64,000 bases of DNA from AC-32 sp963704005 (lineage in GTDB: Bacteria; Actinomycetota; Thermoleophilia; Gaiellales; Gaiellaceae), in the NCBI GenBank assembly GCA_963704005.1, contig CAVPGJ010000001.1, forward strand, positions 558,001-622,000, read 5' to 3'. The position numbers and the translations under genes are program-made. Shown one piece after another: positions 24,585 to 32,762 of this stretch (position 1 is its first letter; each line of letters begins with the position of its first letter). The notes below the pieces were generated by a model. It was given only the letters and a program-made list of their open reading frames with translations, did not search any database and was not told the DNA's origin.

Positions 24585-25748
24585 ATGATCTTCGAGCTTT
24601 CGGCGGACCAGCGGGAGATCCAGTCGCTGGCGCGGGAGTTCGCCCGGGCCGAGATCGAGCCGAACGCCTCCGAGTGGGACCGCGCGCACGGCTTCCCGCG
24701 CGAGCTGTTCGGCAAGCTCGCGGAGCTCGGCTTCCTCGGCGTCTGCATTCCCGACGAGTACGGCGGCGCCGGCGCGGACTTCCTCTCGTACATCCTGGTG
24801 CTGGAGGAGCTCTCGCGGGCCGACGCCGGAGTGGGGGTGACCGTGGCGGTGCACACCAGCGCGGTCACGCTGCCGATCCTCGGCTTCGGGAGCGACGAGC
24901 AGCGGAGCCGCTTCGTGCCGCCGCTCGCACGCGGCGAGGCGATCGGCGCCTTCGCCCTGACCGAGCCCGAGGCCGGCTCGGACGCCGGCTCGCTGCGGAC
25001 GGCCGCGACTCCGAGCGGCGACGGCTGGTCGATCGCAGGCAGCAAGCAGTGGATCACCAACGGCGGCTTCGGCGGCACCGTGCTCCTCTTCGCCCGCACC
25101 GACCCGGAAACGCCGGGGCCGAAGGGCGTCTCGGCCTTCATCCTCGACGGGGCGGACGTGCGCGTGACGCGAGAGGAGGAGAAGCTCGGCCTGAACTCGT
25201 CGTCCACGGTCGATCTGGCGATCGAGGACGTCCAGGTCGGGCGCGACCGGCTGCTGCACGAGGAGGGCAAGGGCTTCAACGTCGCGATGTCGACGCTGGA
25301 CGGCGGGCGGATCGGGATCGCCGCCCAGGCGCTCGGGATCGCGCAGGCCGCGTACGACGTCGCGCGCGGGTACGCCCTCGAGCGGCGGCAGTTCGGCAAG
25401 CCGATCGCGGAGTTCCAGGCGATCCAGTGGAAGCTCGCAGACATGGCGACGGAGATCGACGCCGCGCGCCTGCTCGTCTACCGGGCGGCGTGGCTGAAGC
25501 AGGAAGGGCGGCCGCACACCGAGGAGGGGGCGAAGGCCAAGCTGTTCGCGTCCGAGATGGCGCGGCGGCAGACCGCGGAGGCGATCCAGATCCTGGGCGG
25601 CTACGGCTACACGAAGGAGTTTCCGGTCGAGCGCTACTACCGGGACGCGAAGATCACGGAGATCTACGAGGGGACGAGCGAGATCCAGCGGCTCGTGATC
25701 GCCCGCTCGATTCTCGGCCTGCGCGAGCGCGAGCTCGCCCAGGGATGA
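24585..25748 (+). CDS. Acyl-CoA dehydrogenase (short/medium-chain type)
   Basis: This 387-aa flavoprotein introduces the 2,3-double bond in acyl-CoA and passes electrons to ETF, which is encoded at 39.7-41.6 kb. The FAD-binding motif FALTEPEAGSDAGSL is near residue 125, followed by KQWITNGGFGGTVLLFART. The catalytic Glu is in YEGTSEIQRLVIARSIL near residue 367, the position used by short-chain and butyryl-CoA dehydrogenases. Length and architecture are standard. Its TGA overlaps the ATG of the cobalamin adenosyltransferase. Confidence 0.95.
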   Translation: MIFELSADQREIQSLAREFARAEIEPNASEWDRAHGFPRELFGKLAELGFLGVCIPDEYGGAGADFLSYILVLEELSRADAGVGVTVAVHTSAVTLPILGFGSDEQRSRFVPPLARGEAIGAFALTEPEAGSDAGSLRTAATPSGDGWSIAGSKQWITNGGFGGTVLLFARTDPETPGPKGVSAFILDGADVRVTREEEKLGLNSSSTVDLAIEDVQVGRDRLLHEEGKGFNVAMSTLDGGRIGIAAQALGIAQAAYDVARGYALERRQFGKPIAEFQAIQWKLADMATEIDAARLLVYRAAWLKQEGRPHTEEGAKAKLFASEMARRQTAEAIQILGGYGYTKEFPVERYYRDAKITEIYEGTSEIQRLVIARSILGLRERELAQG

Positions 25749-26320
25749 GCAGGCGCCGCGACGAGCCCGTTCGCCTGACGAAGATCTACACGCGCGGCGG
25801 CGACGCGGGGGAGACCTCGCTCGGCGACGGCTCGCGCGTCTCGAAGCTCGACCCGCGCGTGCGGGCGTACGGCGCCGTCGACGAGCTGAACTCGATTGTC
25901 GGCTGGGCCCAGGTCGAGGCGCGAGACGCGAGGCTCGAGCGCGTCCAGAACGAGCTTTTCGACCTCGGCGCCGACCTCTCGGCGCCCTACGAGGAGGACG
26001 ACGGGAAGCTCCGCGTCGCCCAGTCCCAGATCGATGCGCTCGAGCGCGACTGCGACGCCGCGAACGAGCCGCTCGAGCCGCTGAAGAGCTTCGTGCTCCC
26101 GGGCGGGAGCGAGGCGGCGGCGCGGCTGCACGTCGCCCGGGCAGTCTGCCGGCGCGCGGAGCGCGTCGCGTTGTCGGCGGCCGGCGAGTGCCCTGTCAAC
26201 CCGCTGGCGCTCGTCTACCTGAACCGGCTCTCCGACCTGCTCTTCATCCTCGCCCGCGCCGCGAACGCCGGCGCGGACGAGCCGCTCTGGAAGCCCGGCG
26301 GCTCGCGGCGTCAGCTGTAG
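25745..26320 (+). CDS. Cob(I)alamin adenosyltransferase, PduO type
   Basis: The enzyme (191 aa) attaches adenosyl from ATP to cob(I)alamin, making the coenzyme needed by methylmalonyl-CoA mutase, whose genes lie at 34.4 and 37.5 kb. The N-terminal ATP motif KIYTRGGDAGETSLGDG, then VRAYGAVDELNS, and CRRAERVALSAAG with PLALVYLNRLSDLLFILAR are the PduO-type family signatures. ATG 25745 overlaps the previous stop as ATGA. Its stop overlaps the end of the convergent collagen-like gene by 10 bp. Confidence 0.94.
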   Translation: MSRRRDEPVRLTKIYTRGGDAGETSLGDGSRVSKLDPRVRAYGAVDELNSIVGWAQVEARDARLERVQNELFDLGADLSAPYEEDDGKLRVAQSQIDALERDCDAANEPLEPLKSFVLPGGSEAAARLHVARAVCRRAERVALSAAGECPVNPLALVYLNRLSDLLFILARAANAGADEPLWKPGGSRRQL

Positions 26321-27909
26321 TTCGCGATCCAGCTCATCCGGGTCGCGGCGGGGCCGCTGACGCCGACGGTCAGGATGTCCAGCAGGTCGCCCGAAGCGAA
26401 GCTGACGGAGTGGGTGGTGTCCGTACACGACGTCGCGGTGATCGTGCAGGTGACCGCCGTGCTGGCGCCGTTCTTGCGGACGGTGACCGTCCAGCTGTTG
26501 CCGGCTCCGGGAGCGGTGTTCACGATGATCTTGAGATTGGTGAGCGAGCCCGAGGTCTGGACCGCCACCTGGGCGACCGACTCCGTCGCCTCGCCGCCGG
26601 CGGGGTCGACGAACGGGCCGATGAAGACGTTGCTGCCGCCGGTTGCGAGGTTGGTCTGCGTGCCGCCCGAGAGGATGCCGCCGCCGCTGGCCGGGCCGGC
26701 CGAACCGGTCACGCCCTTCGCGCCTGTAGCTCCCTTCGCGCCTGTCGCTCCCTTCGCGCCGGTGACGCCCTTGGCGCCTGTCGCGCCCTTGGCGCCCGTC
26801 GGGCCGATCGCTCCGGCCGGGCCGGTCGAGCCGGTCACGCCCTTCGCGCCCTGCGAGCCCGTGACGCCCTTCGCGCCCTGCCCGCCGGTCGGTCCCTGCG
26901 CGCCCGCGGGGCCCTGAGGCCCGGTGGTGCCATTCGCACCCTGGCTCCCGGTGACGCCCTTGGCACCCTGAGATCCGGTGACGCCCTTTGCGCCCTGCGC
27001 GCCCGTCGGTCCCTGCGCGCCCGCGGGGCCCTGAGCGCCCGTTGCGCCCTTGAGACCCTGGCTACCGGTGGTTCCCTCGGCGCCCTGGCTGCCCGTCGCG
27101 CCCTGTGAGCCGGTGACGCCCTTCACGCCCTGGCTCCCGGTGACGCCTGTGGCACCCTGAGATCCGGTCACGCCCTTCGCGCCCTGCGCGCCCGTCGGTC
27201 CGTTCGAGCCCGCCGGTCCCTGAGCTCCGGTGACGCCCTTCGCACCCTGAGATCCGGTGACGCCCTTGGCACCCTGGCTGCCCGTCGCGCCCTGGCTGCC
27301 GGTCACGCCCTTGACGCCGGTGGTGCCCCTGGCTCCCTGCAGGCCCGTCGGTCCCTGCGCGCCCGCCGGCCCCTGGGCGCCGGTGGTTCCCTTCAAGCCC
27401 TGGCTGCCGGTCTTGCCCTTGGCCCCGGTGACGCCCTTGTGGCCCACCGCGCCCGCAGCGCCCGTCGCGCCTTTGGCCCCGGCGCTTCCGGACGAGCCTG
27501 GAATGCCCTGGAGTCCCTGTGGGCCGGTCGCGCCGCGCCGCCCGTTGAAGTATCCGGAGCGCGAGCCGTTCCCGCCCGAGCCGGAGCCGTGCCGGCTCGA
27601 GTTGCCGCCGGCTGTCGTCGTCGCCGAACCGTTCTGTCCCGCCACGCCCTGGTCGCCCCTGCGACCACGCGAACCGGCGGGGCCGGTTCCGCTCCGCTGT
27701 CCGCGCGAGCCCGCCGTGCCCTTCGTTCCGTGCAGGACGACCGCCGAGAAGGGGGCCTTTGCGACCGCTCGCCCAGAGTGGCCCGGAGCGACCTTGCCGC
27801 GAAAGGCGAGGGCTCCGGCAGCCAGCGAGAGCACGAGTGCGAGCAGGAACAGCACTCGCGCTCCCAGGTGCCTCGAGACACGCCGCCGCAGATGCTTCGA
27901 ACTCGCCAC
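26311..27909 (-). CDS. Collagen-like surface protein 1
   Basis: This 532-aa protein has a basic N-terminal segment RRRVSRHLGARVLFLLALVL with one hydrophobic helix (signal or anchor, residues about 17-35), a low-complexity linker, about 90 G-X-Y triplets from residue 123 to about 405, and a C-terminal domain of about 125 residues rich in beta-type sequence (NVFIGPFVDPAGG, SWTVTVRKNG). The Y position is mostly Thr, Lys or Gln (GAKGVT, GSQGAKGVT), a hydroxyproline-free bacterial collagen; Thr-rich triplets resemble those glycosylated in Bacillus exosporium BclA. GTG 27909 matches the start of the paralogue at 31974. Likely exported trimer; adhesion or surface fibre is inference. Confidence 0.88.
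   Translation of the reverse strand: MASSKHLRRRVSRHLGARVLFLLALVLSLAAGALAFRGKVAPGHSGRAVAKAPFSAVVLHGTKGTAGSRGQRSGTGPAGSRGRRGDQGVAGQNGSATTTAGGNSSRHGSGSGGNGSRSGYFNGRRGATGPQGLQGIPGSSGSAGAKGATGAAGAVGHKGVTGAKGKTGSQGLKGTTGAQGPAGAQGPTGLQGARGTTGVKGVTGSQGATGSQGAKGVTGSQGAKGVTGAQGPAGSNGPTGAQGAKGVTGSQGATGVTGSQGVKGVTGSQGATGSQGAEGTTGSQGLKGATGAQGPAGAQGPTGAQGAKGVTGSQGAKGVTGSQGANGTTGPQGPAGAQGPTGGQGAKGVTGSQGAKGVTGSTGPAGAIGPTGAKGATGAKGVTGAKGATGAKGATGAKGVTGSAGPASGGGILSGGTQTNLATGGSNVFIGPFVDPAGGEATESVAQVAVQTSGSLTNLKIIVNTAPGAGNSWTVTVRKNGASTAVTCTITATSCTDTTHSVSFASGDLLDILTVGVSGPAATRMSWIANYS
26694..27543 (-). repeat. G-X-Y coding tandem repeats of collagen-like protein 1
   Basis: Imperfect 9-bp (one triplet) periodicity, with a higher 27-bp unit encoding GSQGAKGVT. 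It is a degenerate coding repeat, not CRISPR: there are no unique spacers and the frame is kept. Confidence 0.9.
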
Positions 27910-27953
27910 AACCCCGTCATCGGGAGCAACGGCTGGAATTCGGAAGTGTTCCG

Positions 27954-27971
27954 GTATGAAAAACGTATGAA
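27954..27971 (+). promoter_or_regulatory. Direct repeat GTATGAA-N4-GTATGAA upstream of collagen-like gene 1
   Basis: GTATGAA at 27954-27960 and 27965-27971 have an 11-bp period, the spacing of tandem half-sites bound by OmpR/PhoB-type regulators. It lies about 45 bp upstream of the GTG start at 27909 (gene on minus strand). The same arrangement occurs at 32019-32036 before the paralogue, next to an OmpR-family regulator gene. Confidence 0.7.
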
Positions 27972-28053
27972 CGGCCTGCAAATCACTGATTCAGGGGAGG
28001 CCATCACCCGCCCCATCGGCGAAGAGCCGCTCTGGAGGCCGGGGCGGCCCGGG

Positions 28054-28746
28054 CTAGCGAGCCGGAATCGGCGAGATCTTGCCGCCGAGCACCAGCCGGC
28101 GCGCCGTGTCACCGGAGGGCGAGTACACCTCGACCTGGTACTTCGCGCCCGGGTAGCTGAAGTAGACGCTGGTCGGCCGGCCCGTGGCAAATACTGCGAT
28201 CCCGCCCCGGTCGATCCCGAGGGAGATCGACCCGTCCTGCTTCGCAGCGTGCTTCAGGTCGGCGAACGAGCCCGGCTGCGCGTACGTTCCCACCACGAGG
28301 TAGTTCGGCCGCTGATCGCCCGCCCGGACGCCGGCGGGCAGGTAGCGAACGTAGAAGCGGCCCCTGCTCGTCGAGGTCAGCTCGTAGGAGTAGCCCGACT
28401 TCGGCCCGGCCCAGTAGACGGGGTGGCCGACCGACGACGCGAGCTGCTCGAGCTGCGCCTCGGAGACGAGCGCCGGCCCGCCGGTCACAGCCGGCTGCCC
28501 GGACGAGCCACCCTCCTTGTGGATCACCAGCCAGGCGACCACCGCCGCGGCGGCCGCGACCGCCACGACCAGCAGGACGAGCGGCTGCCGTGGATACCAC
28601 GTGCGGGAGGCGCCCATCGGTCCGTGCGCGTTTTCGGTCATGGGTCGCATGTTCTCCTCGTGCGTCGCGGGTTCCTGCCAGACGCGGCTGAGCTGGTTCG
28701 AGGCGCTCTCGACGCCGCTGAGGACTGAACGGATGTCGTTCTCCAC
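28054..28746 (-). CDS. Membrane-anchored hypothetical protein downstream of collagen-like gene 2
   Basis: The 230-aa product has a 55-residue cytoplasmic N terminus, one strongly hydrophobic helix (PLVLLVVAVAAAAAVVAWLV, about residues 55-75), and an external domain of about 150 residues with repeated beta-type segments (VYWAGPKSGYSYEL, GRFYVRYLPAGV, SVYFSYPGAKYQVEVYSP). I do not recognise the family. GTG 28746 is 12 bp after the stop of the large collagen-like gene, so they form an operon. It may help to anchor or assemble the collagen-like protein (inference from position). Confidence 0.75.
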   Translation of the reverse strand: MENDIRSVLSGVESASNQLSRVWQEPATHEENMRPMTENAHGPMGASRTWYPRQPLVLLVVAVAAAAAVVAWLVIHKEGGSSGQPAVTGGPALVSEAQLEQLASSVGHPVYWAGPKSGYSYELTSTSRGRFYVRYLPAGVRAGDQRPNYLVVGTYAQPGSFADLKHAAKQDGSISLGIDRGGIAVFATGRPTSVYFSYPGAKYQVEVYSPSGDTARRLVLGGKISPIPAR

Positions 28747-28758
28747 GTTGCTTGCTCC

Positions 28759-31700
28759 TCAGGGCAGCGGGATGACGATGATGTTCCGGTTGGCGAAGGT
28801 CCCCGTGCCGCCCGCGGTCGTGCGGTAGACGGCCGTGAAGGTGTAGGTCCCGGCGGTGAGCCCTGAGACCACGTACATCGCGCTGGCGGTGATCCCGCCG
28901 GTGCTGCTGCTCGTGCCCATCTCGCGCCGTAGCGAGCGCGCGTCACAGGCCGCCAGGTTCGCCGCCTGCGTGCAGTTGAGGATGGTCGGGCCGCCGGACT
29001 GCGAGAAGCTCATGTAAGCGGTGTCGGTACTCGTGGCGCTGATGGTTGCGGTCAGGACGACCAGTGCCTTCCCGGAGGCGGGGATGACGACGTTGCTCGC
29101 CGTCGGGCCGACAGTCGCCAGGTTCACGTAGTTCGCGGAAGTCGTCGTGGTCTGGGAGGTCGCGATCGCGGCCGGCGAGACGACTCCGACCGGGCCGGTC
29201 GCCCCGGTCGCACCCGTCGTGCCCTTGGCCCCGGTAGCGCCCTTCGCGCCGGTGGCACCCTTGGTTCCGGTCGGGCCCTTCGATCCGGCGGGGCCGGTCG
29301 ATCCCGTGACGCCCTTGGCGCCCTGATTGCCCTGGCTGCCCGTGACGCCCTTGGCGCCGGTCGTTCCCTTGGCACCCTGCGAGCCGGTCGGGCCCTTGGC
29401 GCCTGCCGGGCCTGTGGCGCCCTTGGCACCGGTCGATCCCGTGACACCCTTGGCACCCTGTGCGCCCGTGACGCCCTTGGCGCCGGTCGTTCCCTTGGCG
29501 CCCTGCGAGCCAGTCGGGCCCTTTGCGCCTGCCGGGCCCTGAGCGCCGGTCGCTCCCTTTGCGCCCGTCACGCCCTGCGAGCCGGTCGTTCCCTTGGCCC
29601 CGGTGACGCCCTTGACGCCTTGAGATCCGGTAACGCCCTTCGCGCCCTGAGATCCGGTGACGCCCTTGGCGCCGGTGACGCCCTTGGCGCCGGTGACGCC
29701 CTTGGCGCCGGTGACGCCCTTGGCGCCCTGGCTGCCCGTGACGCCCTTGGCGCCCTGAGTTCCGGTGACACCCTTCGCGCCCTGGGATCCCGTCGCGCCC
29801 TTGGCGCCCTGCGAACCGGTCGTGCCCTTGACGCCCTGCAGGCCGGTCGGTCCCTGTGCACCCGCGGGGCCCTGGGCACCGGTTGCGCCCTTGGAGCCGG
29901 TCGAGCCCGTGACGCCCTTGGCACCCTGAGATCCGGTGACACCCTTCGCGCCCTGCGAGCCGGTGACGCCGTTGAGACCCTGGCTACCGGTGGCTCCCTT
30001 CGCGCCCTGCGAGCCGGTCGCTCCCTTGGCGCCCGTGACGCCGTTGAGACCCTGGTTGCCGGTCGCGCCCTTGGAGCCGGTGACGCCGTTGAGACCCTGG
30101 TTGCCGGTCGCGCCCTTCGCGCCCGTCGTGCCCTTGACTCCCTGCAGGCCGGTCGGTCCCTGCGCGCCCGCGGGACCCTGTGCGCCCGTTGCGCCCTTGG
30201 AGCCGGTCGAGCCGGTGACGCCCTTGGCGCCCTGCGAGCCCGTGACACCCTTCGCGCCCTGCGAGCCGGTTGCTCCCTTGGCGCCGGTGACGCCCTTGGC
30301 GCCCTGAGATCCGGTGACGCCTTTGACACCCTGGGATCCCGTCACGCCCTTGGCGCCCGTCGTGCCCTTGACTCCCTGCAGGCCGGTCGGTCCCTGCGCG
30401 CCCGCGGGACCCTGTGCGCCGGTTGCGCCCTTGGAGCCGGTCGAGCCCGTGACGCCCTTGGCACCCTGAGATCCGGTGACACCCTTCGCGCCCTGCGAGC
30501 CGGTCGCTCCCTTGACACCCTGGGATCCCGTCACACCCTTGGCGCCGGTTGTGCCCTTGACTCCCTGCAGGCCGGTCGGTCCCTGCGCGCCCGCGGGGCC
30601 TTGAGCGCCAGTCGCGCCCTTGAGACCCTGGCTACCGGTGGTGCCTTTCGCGCCCTGAGTGCCGGTTGTGCCCTTCGCGCCCGTCACGCCCTTGATGCCC
30701 TGCGAGCCCGTGACGCCGTTGAGACCCTGGTTGCCGGTCGCGCCCTTGGCGCCGGTGACGCCTTTGATGCCCTGGCTGCCGGTGACGCCCTTGGCGCCCT
30801 GAGATCCGGTAACACCCTTCGTGCCCTGCGAACCGGTCGTGCCCTTGACGCCCTGCGCGCCGGTCGGGCCCTGCGCGCCCGCGGGGCCCTGGGCACCGGT
30901 TGCGCCCTTGGAGCCGGTCGAGCCCGTGACGCCCTTGGCACCCTGAGATCCGGTGACACCCTTCGCGCCCTGCGAGCCGGTCGCTCCCTTGGCGCCCTGA
31001 GATCCGGTGACACCCTTCGCGCCCTGGGATCCCGTCACACCCTTGGCGCCCTGCGAACCGGTCGTGCCCTTGGCGCCGGTGACACCCTTGGCGCCCTGCA
31101 AGCCTGTCGGTCCTTTCGCGCCGGCCGGTCCCTGAGCTCCCGTGGTGCCCTTGAGACCCTGGCTGCCGGTCGCCCCCTTGGCGCCGGTGACGCCCTTGGC
31201 TCCCTGGGAGCCCGTGACACCCTTCGCGCCCTGCGAGCCGGTCGTGCCCTTCGTTCCCTGAGCTCCGGTCGCGCCGTGCGCGCCCGCAGGGCCCTGAGCG
31301 CCGGTGACGCCCTTGCTCCCCTTGGCTCCGGCAGCGCCGGTCGCTCCCTGTGCGCCGTGAGCTCCGGTCGTCCCCTTCAGGCCCTGCGCGCCGATGGGCC
31401 CCTGTGGGCCGATCGGTCCCTGCGGGCCAACGGCCCCGGTCGCACCTGTGGCGCCGCGGTAAGCCGCCGTGCCGGGAATGCCCTGCGGGCCGGTTGCACC
31501 CTGCGGGCCGGTTGCACCCTGCGGGCCCGCAAGGCCAGCGGGTCCAGCCGGGCCGGCCGGGCCGTCCGATCCGCTCGCTCCTGCGGCGCCGGTCGCACCG
31601 CGCCGCCCGCTGACGTATCCCGTGAGCGACCCGTTCCCGCCGGAGCTACCCTGGCTCGAGTTGCCGCCGGCGATCGTCGTCGAACCGTTCTGTCCCGCCA

Positions 31701-31974
31701 CGCCCGGATTACCTGTGCTTACGCGCGACGTAGCGGAGCCGTTTGCACCCCGCCGTCCGCGTGATCCCGCCGTTCCTTTCTTGCCGTTCGCCCCGTTCAG
31801 GACGACCGTCGAGAAGGGGGCCTTCGCGCTCAGTCCCCGGGACTGTCCGGGAGTGACCTTGCCGCGAAAGACGATGGCTCCGGCAGCAAGGGAGAGCGCG
31901 AGTGCGAGCAGGAAAAGCACTCGCGCTCCCAGGAGTCTCGAGACACGCCGCCGCAGATCCTTCAAACTCGCCAC
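28759..31974 (-). CDS. Collagen-like surface protein 2 (large)
   Basis: At 1071 aa this is the larger of two paralogues. Residues 1-60 (RRRVSRLLGARVLFLLALAL then FRGKVTPGQ) are nearly the same as in protein 1 and include a single signal/anchor helix. A linker is followed by about 268 uninterrupted G-X-Y triplets (residues about 123-929), dominated by GAKGVT, GSQGAKGVT and GAQGPAGAQGPT. The C-terminal 143 residues (about 929-1071) look like a beta-sandwich: SANYVNLATVGPTASNVVI, two Cys at ILNCTQAANLAACDAR, ending FANRNIIVIPLP. It probably trimerises through the C-terminal domain and projects from the cell. GTG 31974 fits the conserved N terminus. Confidence 0.9.
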   Translation of the reverse strand: MASLKDLRRRVSRLLGARVLFLLALALSLAAGAIVFRGKVTPGQSRGLSAKAPFSTVVLNGANGKKGTAGSRGRRGANGSATSRVSTGNPGVAGQNGSTTIAGGNSSQGSSGGNGSLTGYVSGRRGATGAAGASGSDGPAGPAGPAGLAGPQGATGPQGATGPQGIPGTAAYRGATGATGAVGPQGPIGPQGPIGAQGLKGTTGAHGAQGATGAAGAKGSKGVTGAQGPAGAHGATGAQGTKGTTGSQGAKGVTGSQGAKGVTGAKGATGSQGLKGTTGAQGPAGAKGPTGLQGAKGVTGAKGTTGSQGAKGVTGSQGAKGVTGSQGAKGATGSQGAKGVTGSQGAKGVTGSTGSKGATGAQGPAGAQGPTGAQGVKGTTGSQGTKGVTGSQGAKGVTGSQGIKGVTGAKGATGNQGLNGVTGSQGIKGVTGAKGTTGTQGAKGTTGSQGLKGATGAQGPAGAQGPTGLQGVKGTTGAKGVTGSQGVKGATGSQGAKGVTGSQGAKGVTGSTGSKGATGAQGPAGAQGPTGLQGVKGTTGAKGVTGSQGVKGVTGSQGAKGVTGAKGATGSQGAKGVTGSQGAKGVTGSTGSKGATGAQGPAGAQGPTGLQGVKGTTGAKGATGNQGLNGVTGSKGATGNQGLNGVTGAKGATGSQGAKGATGSQGLNGVTGSQGAKGVTGSQGAKGVTGSTGSKGATGAQGPAGAQGPTGLQGVKGTTGSQGAKGATGSQGAKGVTGTQGAKGVTGSQGAKGVTGAKGVTGAKGVTGAKGVTGSQGAKGVTGSQGVKGVTGAKGTTGSQGVTGAKGATGAQGPAGAKGPTGSQGAKGTTGAKGVTGAQGAKGVTGSTGAKGATGPAGAKGPTGSQGAKGTTGAKGVTGSQGNQGAKGVTGSTGPAGSKGPTGTKGATGAKGATGAKGTTGATGATGPVGVVSPAAIATSQTTTTSANYVNLATVGPTASNVVIPASGKALVVLTATISATSTDTAYMSFSQSGGPTILNCTQAANLAACDARSLRREMGTSSSTGGITASAMYVVSGLTAGTYTFTAVYRTTAGGTGTFANRNIIVIPLP
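29190..31608 (-). repeat. G-X-Y coding tandem repeats of collagen-like protein 2
   Basis: About 2.4 kb of imperfect 9-bp/27-bp tandem repeats, with larger duplicated blocks: a cassette encoding GSTGSKGATGAQGPAGAQGP recurs near 29.9, 30.2, 30.4 and 30.9 kb. Such sequence can expand or contract by recombination, and its exact length in an assembly should be treated as approximate. Confidence 0.9.
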
Positions 31975-32018
31975 GGCCGCGTCATCGGAAGCGAAGGCTG
32001 GAATTCGGGAGTGTTCCG

Positions 32019-32036
32019 GTATGAAACAGGTATGAA
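32019..32036 (+). promoter_or_regulatory. Direct repeat GTATGAA-N4-GTATGAA between collagen-like gene 2 and the response regulator gene
   Basis: GTATGAA at 32019-32025 and 32030-32036, period 11 bp, identical in layout to 27954-27971. The flanks are also conserved between the two sites (GGCTGGAATTCGG and GTGTTCCG upstream). It lies in the 95-bp divergent region shared by the collagen-like gene (minus) and the OmpR-family regulator (plus), so it may serve both. Confidence 0.72.
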
Positions 32037-32069
32037 CGCCCCGCAGATCCCTGATCCGGGGGACGAATC

Positions 32070-32762
32070 GTGACCCGCGTGCTCGTCGTCGACGACGAGA
32101 ACGACATCCGTGGGCTCGTACGGGAGCTGCTGGAGCGGGCCGGCTACGACGTCCTGGAGGCGCCCGACGGCAACGAGGGCCTACGGATCTTCTACGCCAA
32201 GCACCCCGACATCGTCGTCCTCGACGTCTCGATGCCGGGCCTGACGGGTTGGGATGTCCTCGAGCGCATCCGCGAGCTGAGCGACGCGCCGGTGATCATG
32301 CTCACCGCGCGTGCGGAGGAGCTCGACAAGGTGCGCGGGCTGCGCGCGGGCGCCGACGACTACGTGACCAAGCCGTTCGGCCGCCAGGAGCTGCTCGCCC
32401 GCGTGGAGGCGCAGCTGCGGCGAAGGCCGGCCGGATCGAGGGAGCCCGAGACGTACGCCGACGCCTTCGTCGCGATCGACTTCCCACAACGGTCGGTCAC
32501 CGCGAGCGGGAGAGAGGTCTCGCTGACGCCGCTCGAGTTCCGGCTGTTGGCGGCGTTCGTCAGGAATCCGAACCAGGTGCTGACACACGACCAGCTGCTC
32601 GAGCTGGCGTGGGGGAGTGCGGGCGCCGCGGAGCGCGACCAGGTGAAGCTCTACGTCGGCTACCTCCGTCGCAAGCTCGGGGAGCCGGATGAAGGCAACT
32701 CGCCGATCGAGACGATGCGCGGCTTCGGCTACCGCTACCGGCCGCCTGCGAAGTCTTCCTAG
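32070..32762 (+). CDS. OmpR/PhoB-family response regulator
   Basis: The 230-aa regulator has a receiver domain (residues 1-115) with the acidic pair VVDDEND, the phosphoacceptor Asp52 in IVVLDVSMPG, the Thr in IMLTAR and the Lys in DYVTKPFGRQEL. The C-terminal winged helix (about 130-228) ends in RRKLG...IETMRGFGYRY. GTG 32070 is the only start that keeps the first strand. It converges tail to tail with a histidine kinase gene, sharing 4 bp, and diverges from the large collagen-like gene across a direct repeat of the spacing used by this family. Control of the collagen-like genes is a strong guess. Confidence 0.94.
   Translation: MTRVLVVDDENDIRGLVRELLERAGYDVLEAPDGNEGLRIFYAKHPDIVVLDVSMPGLTGWDVLERIRELSDAPVIMLTARAEELDKVRGLRAGADDYVTKPFGRQELLARVEAQLRRRPAGSREPETYADAFVAIDFPQRSVTASGREVSLTPLEFRLLAAFVRNPNQVLTHDQLLELAWGSAGAAERDQVKLYVGYLRRKLGEPDEGNSPIETMRGFGYRYRPPAKSS

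Noticed and set aside
26694..31608. CRISPR-like regularly spaced repeats
   Set aside because: The repeats are contiguous, imperfect, in frame and encode Gly-X-Y triplets. There are no unique spacers and no cas genes.
29620..31764. A 714-codon plus-strand open frame rich in Ala, Leu, Arg and Gly repeats
   Set aside because: It is the antisense of the collagen-like gene; the repeats come from the 9-bp periodicity of the G-X-Y codons, and no start or ribosome site supports it.
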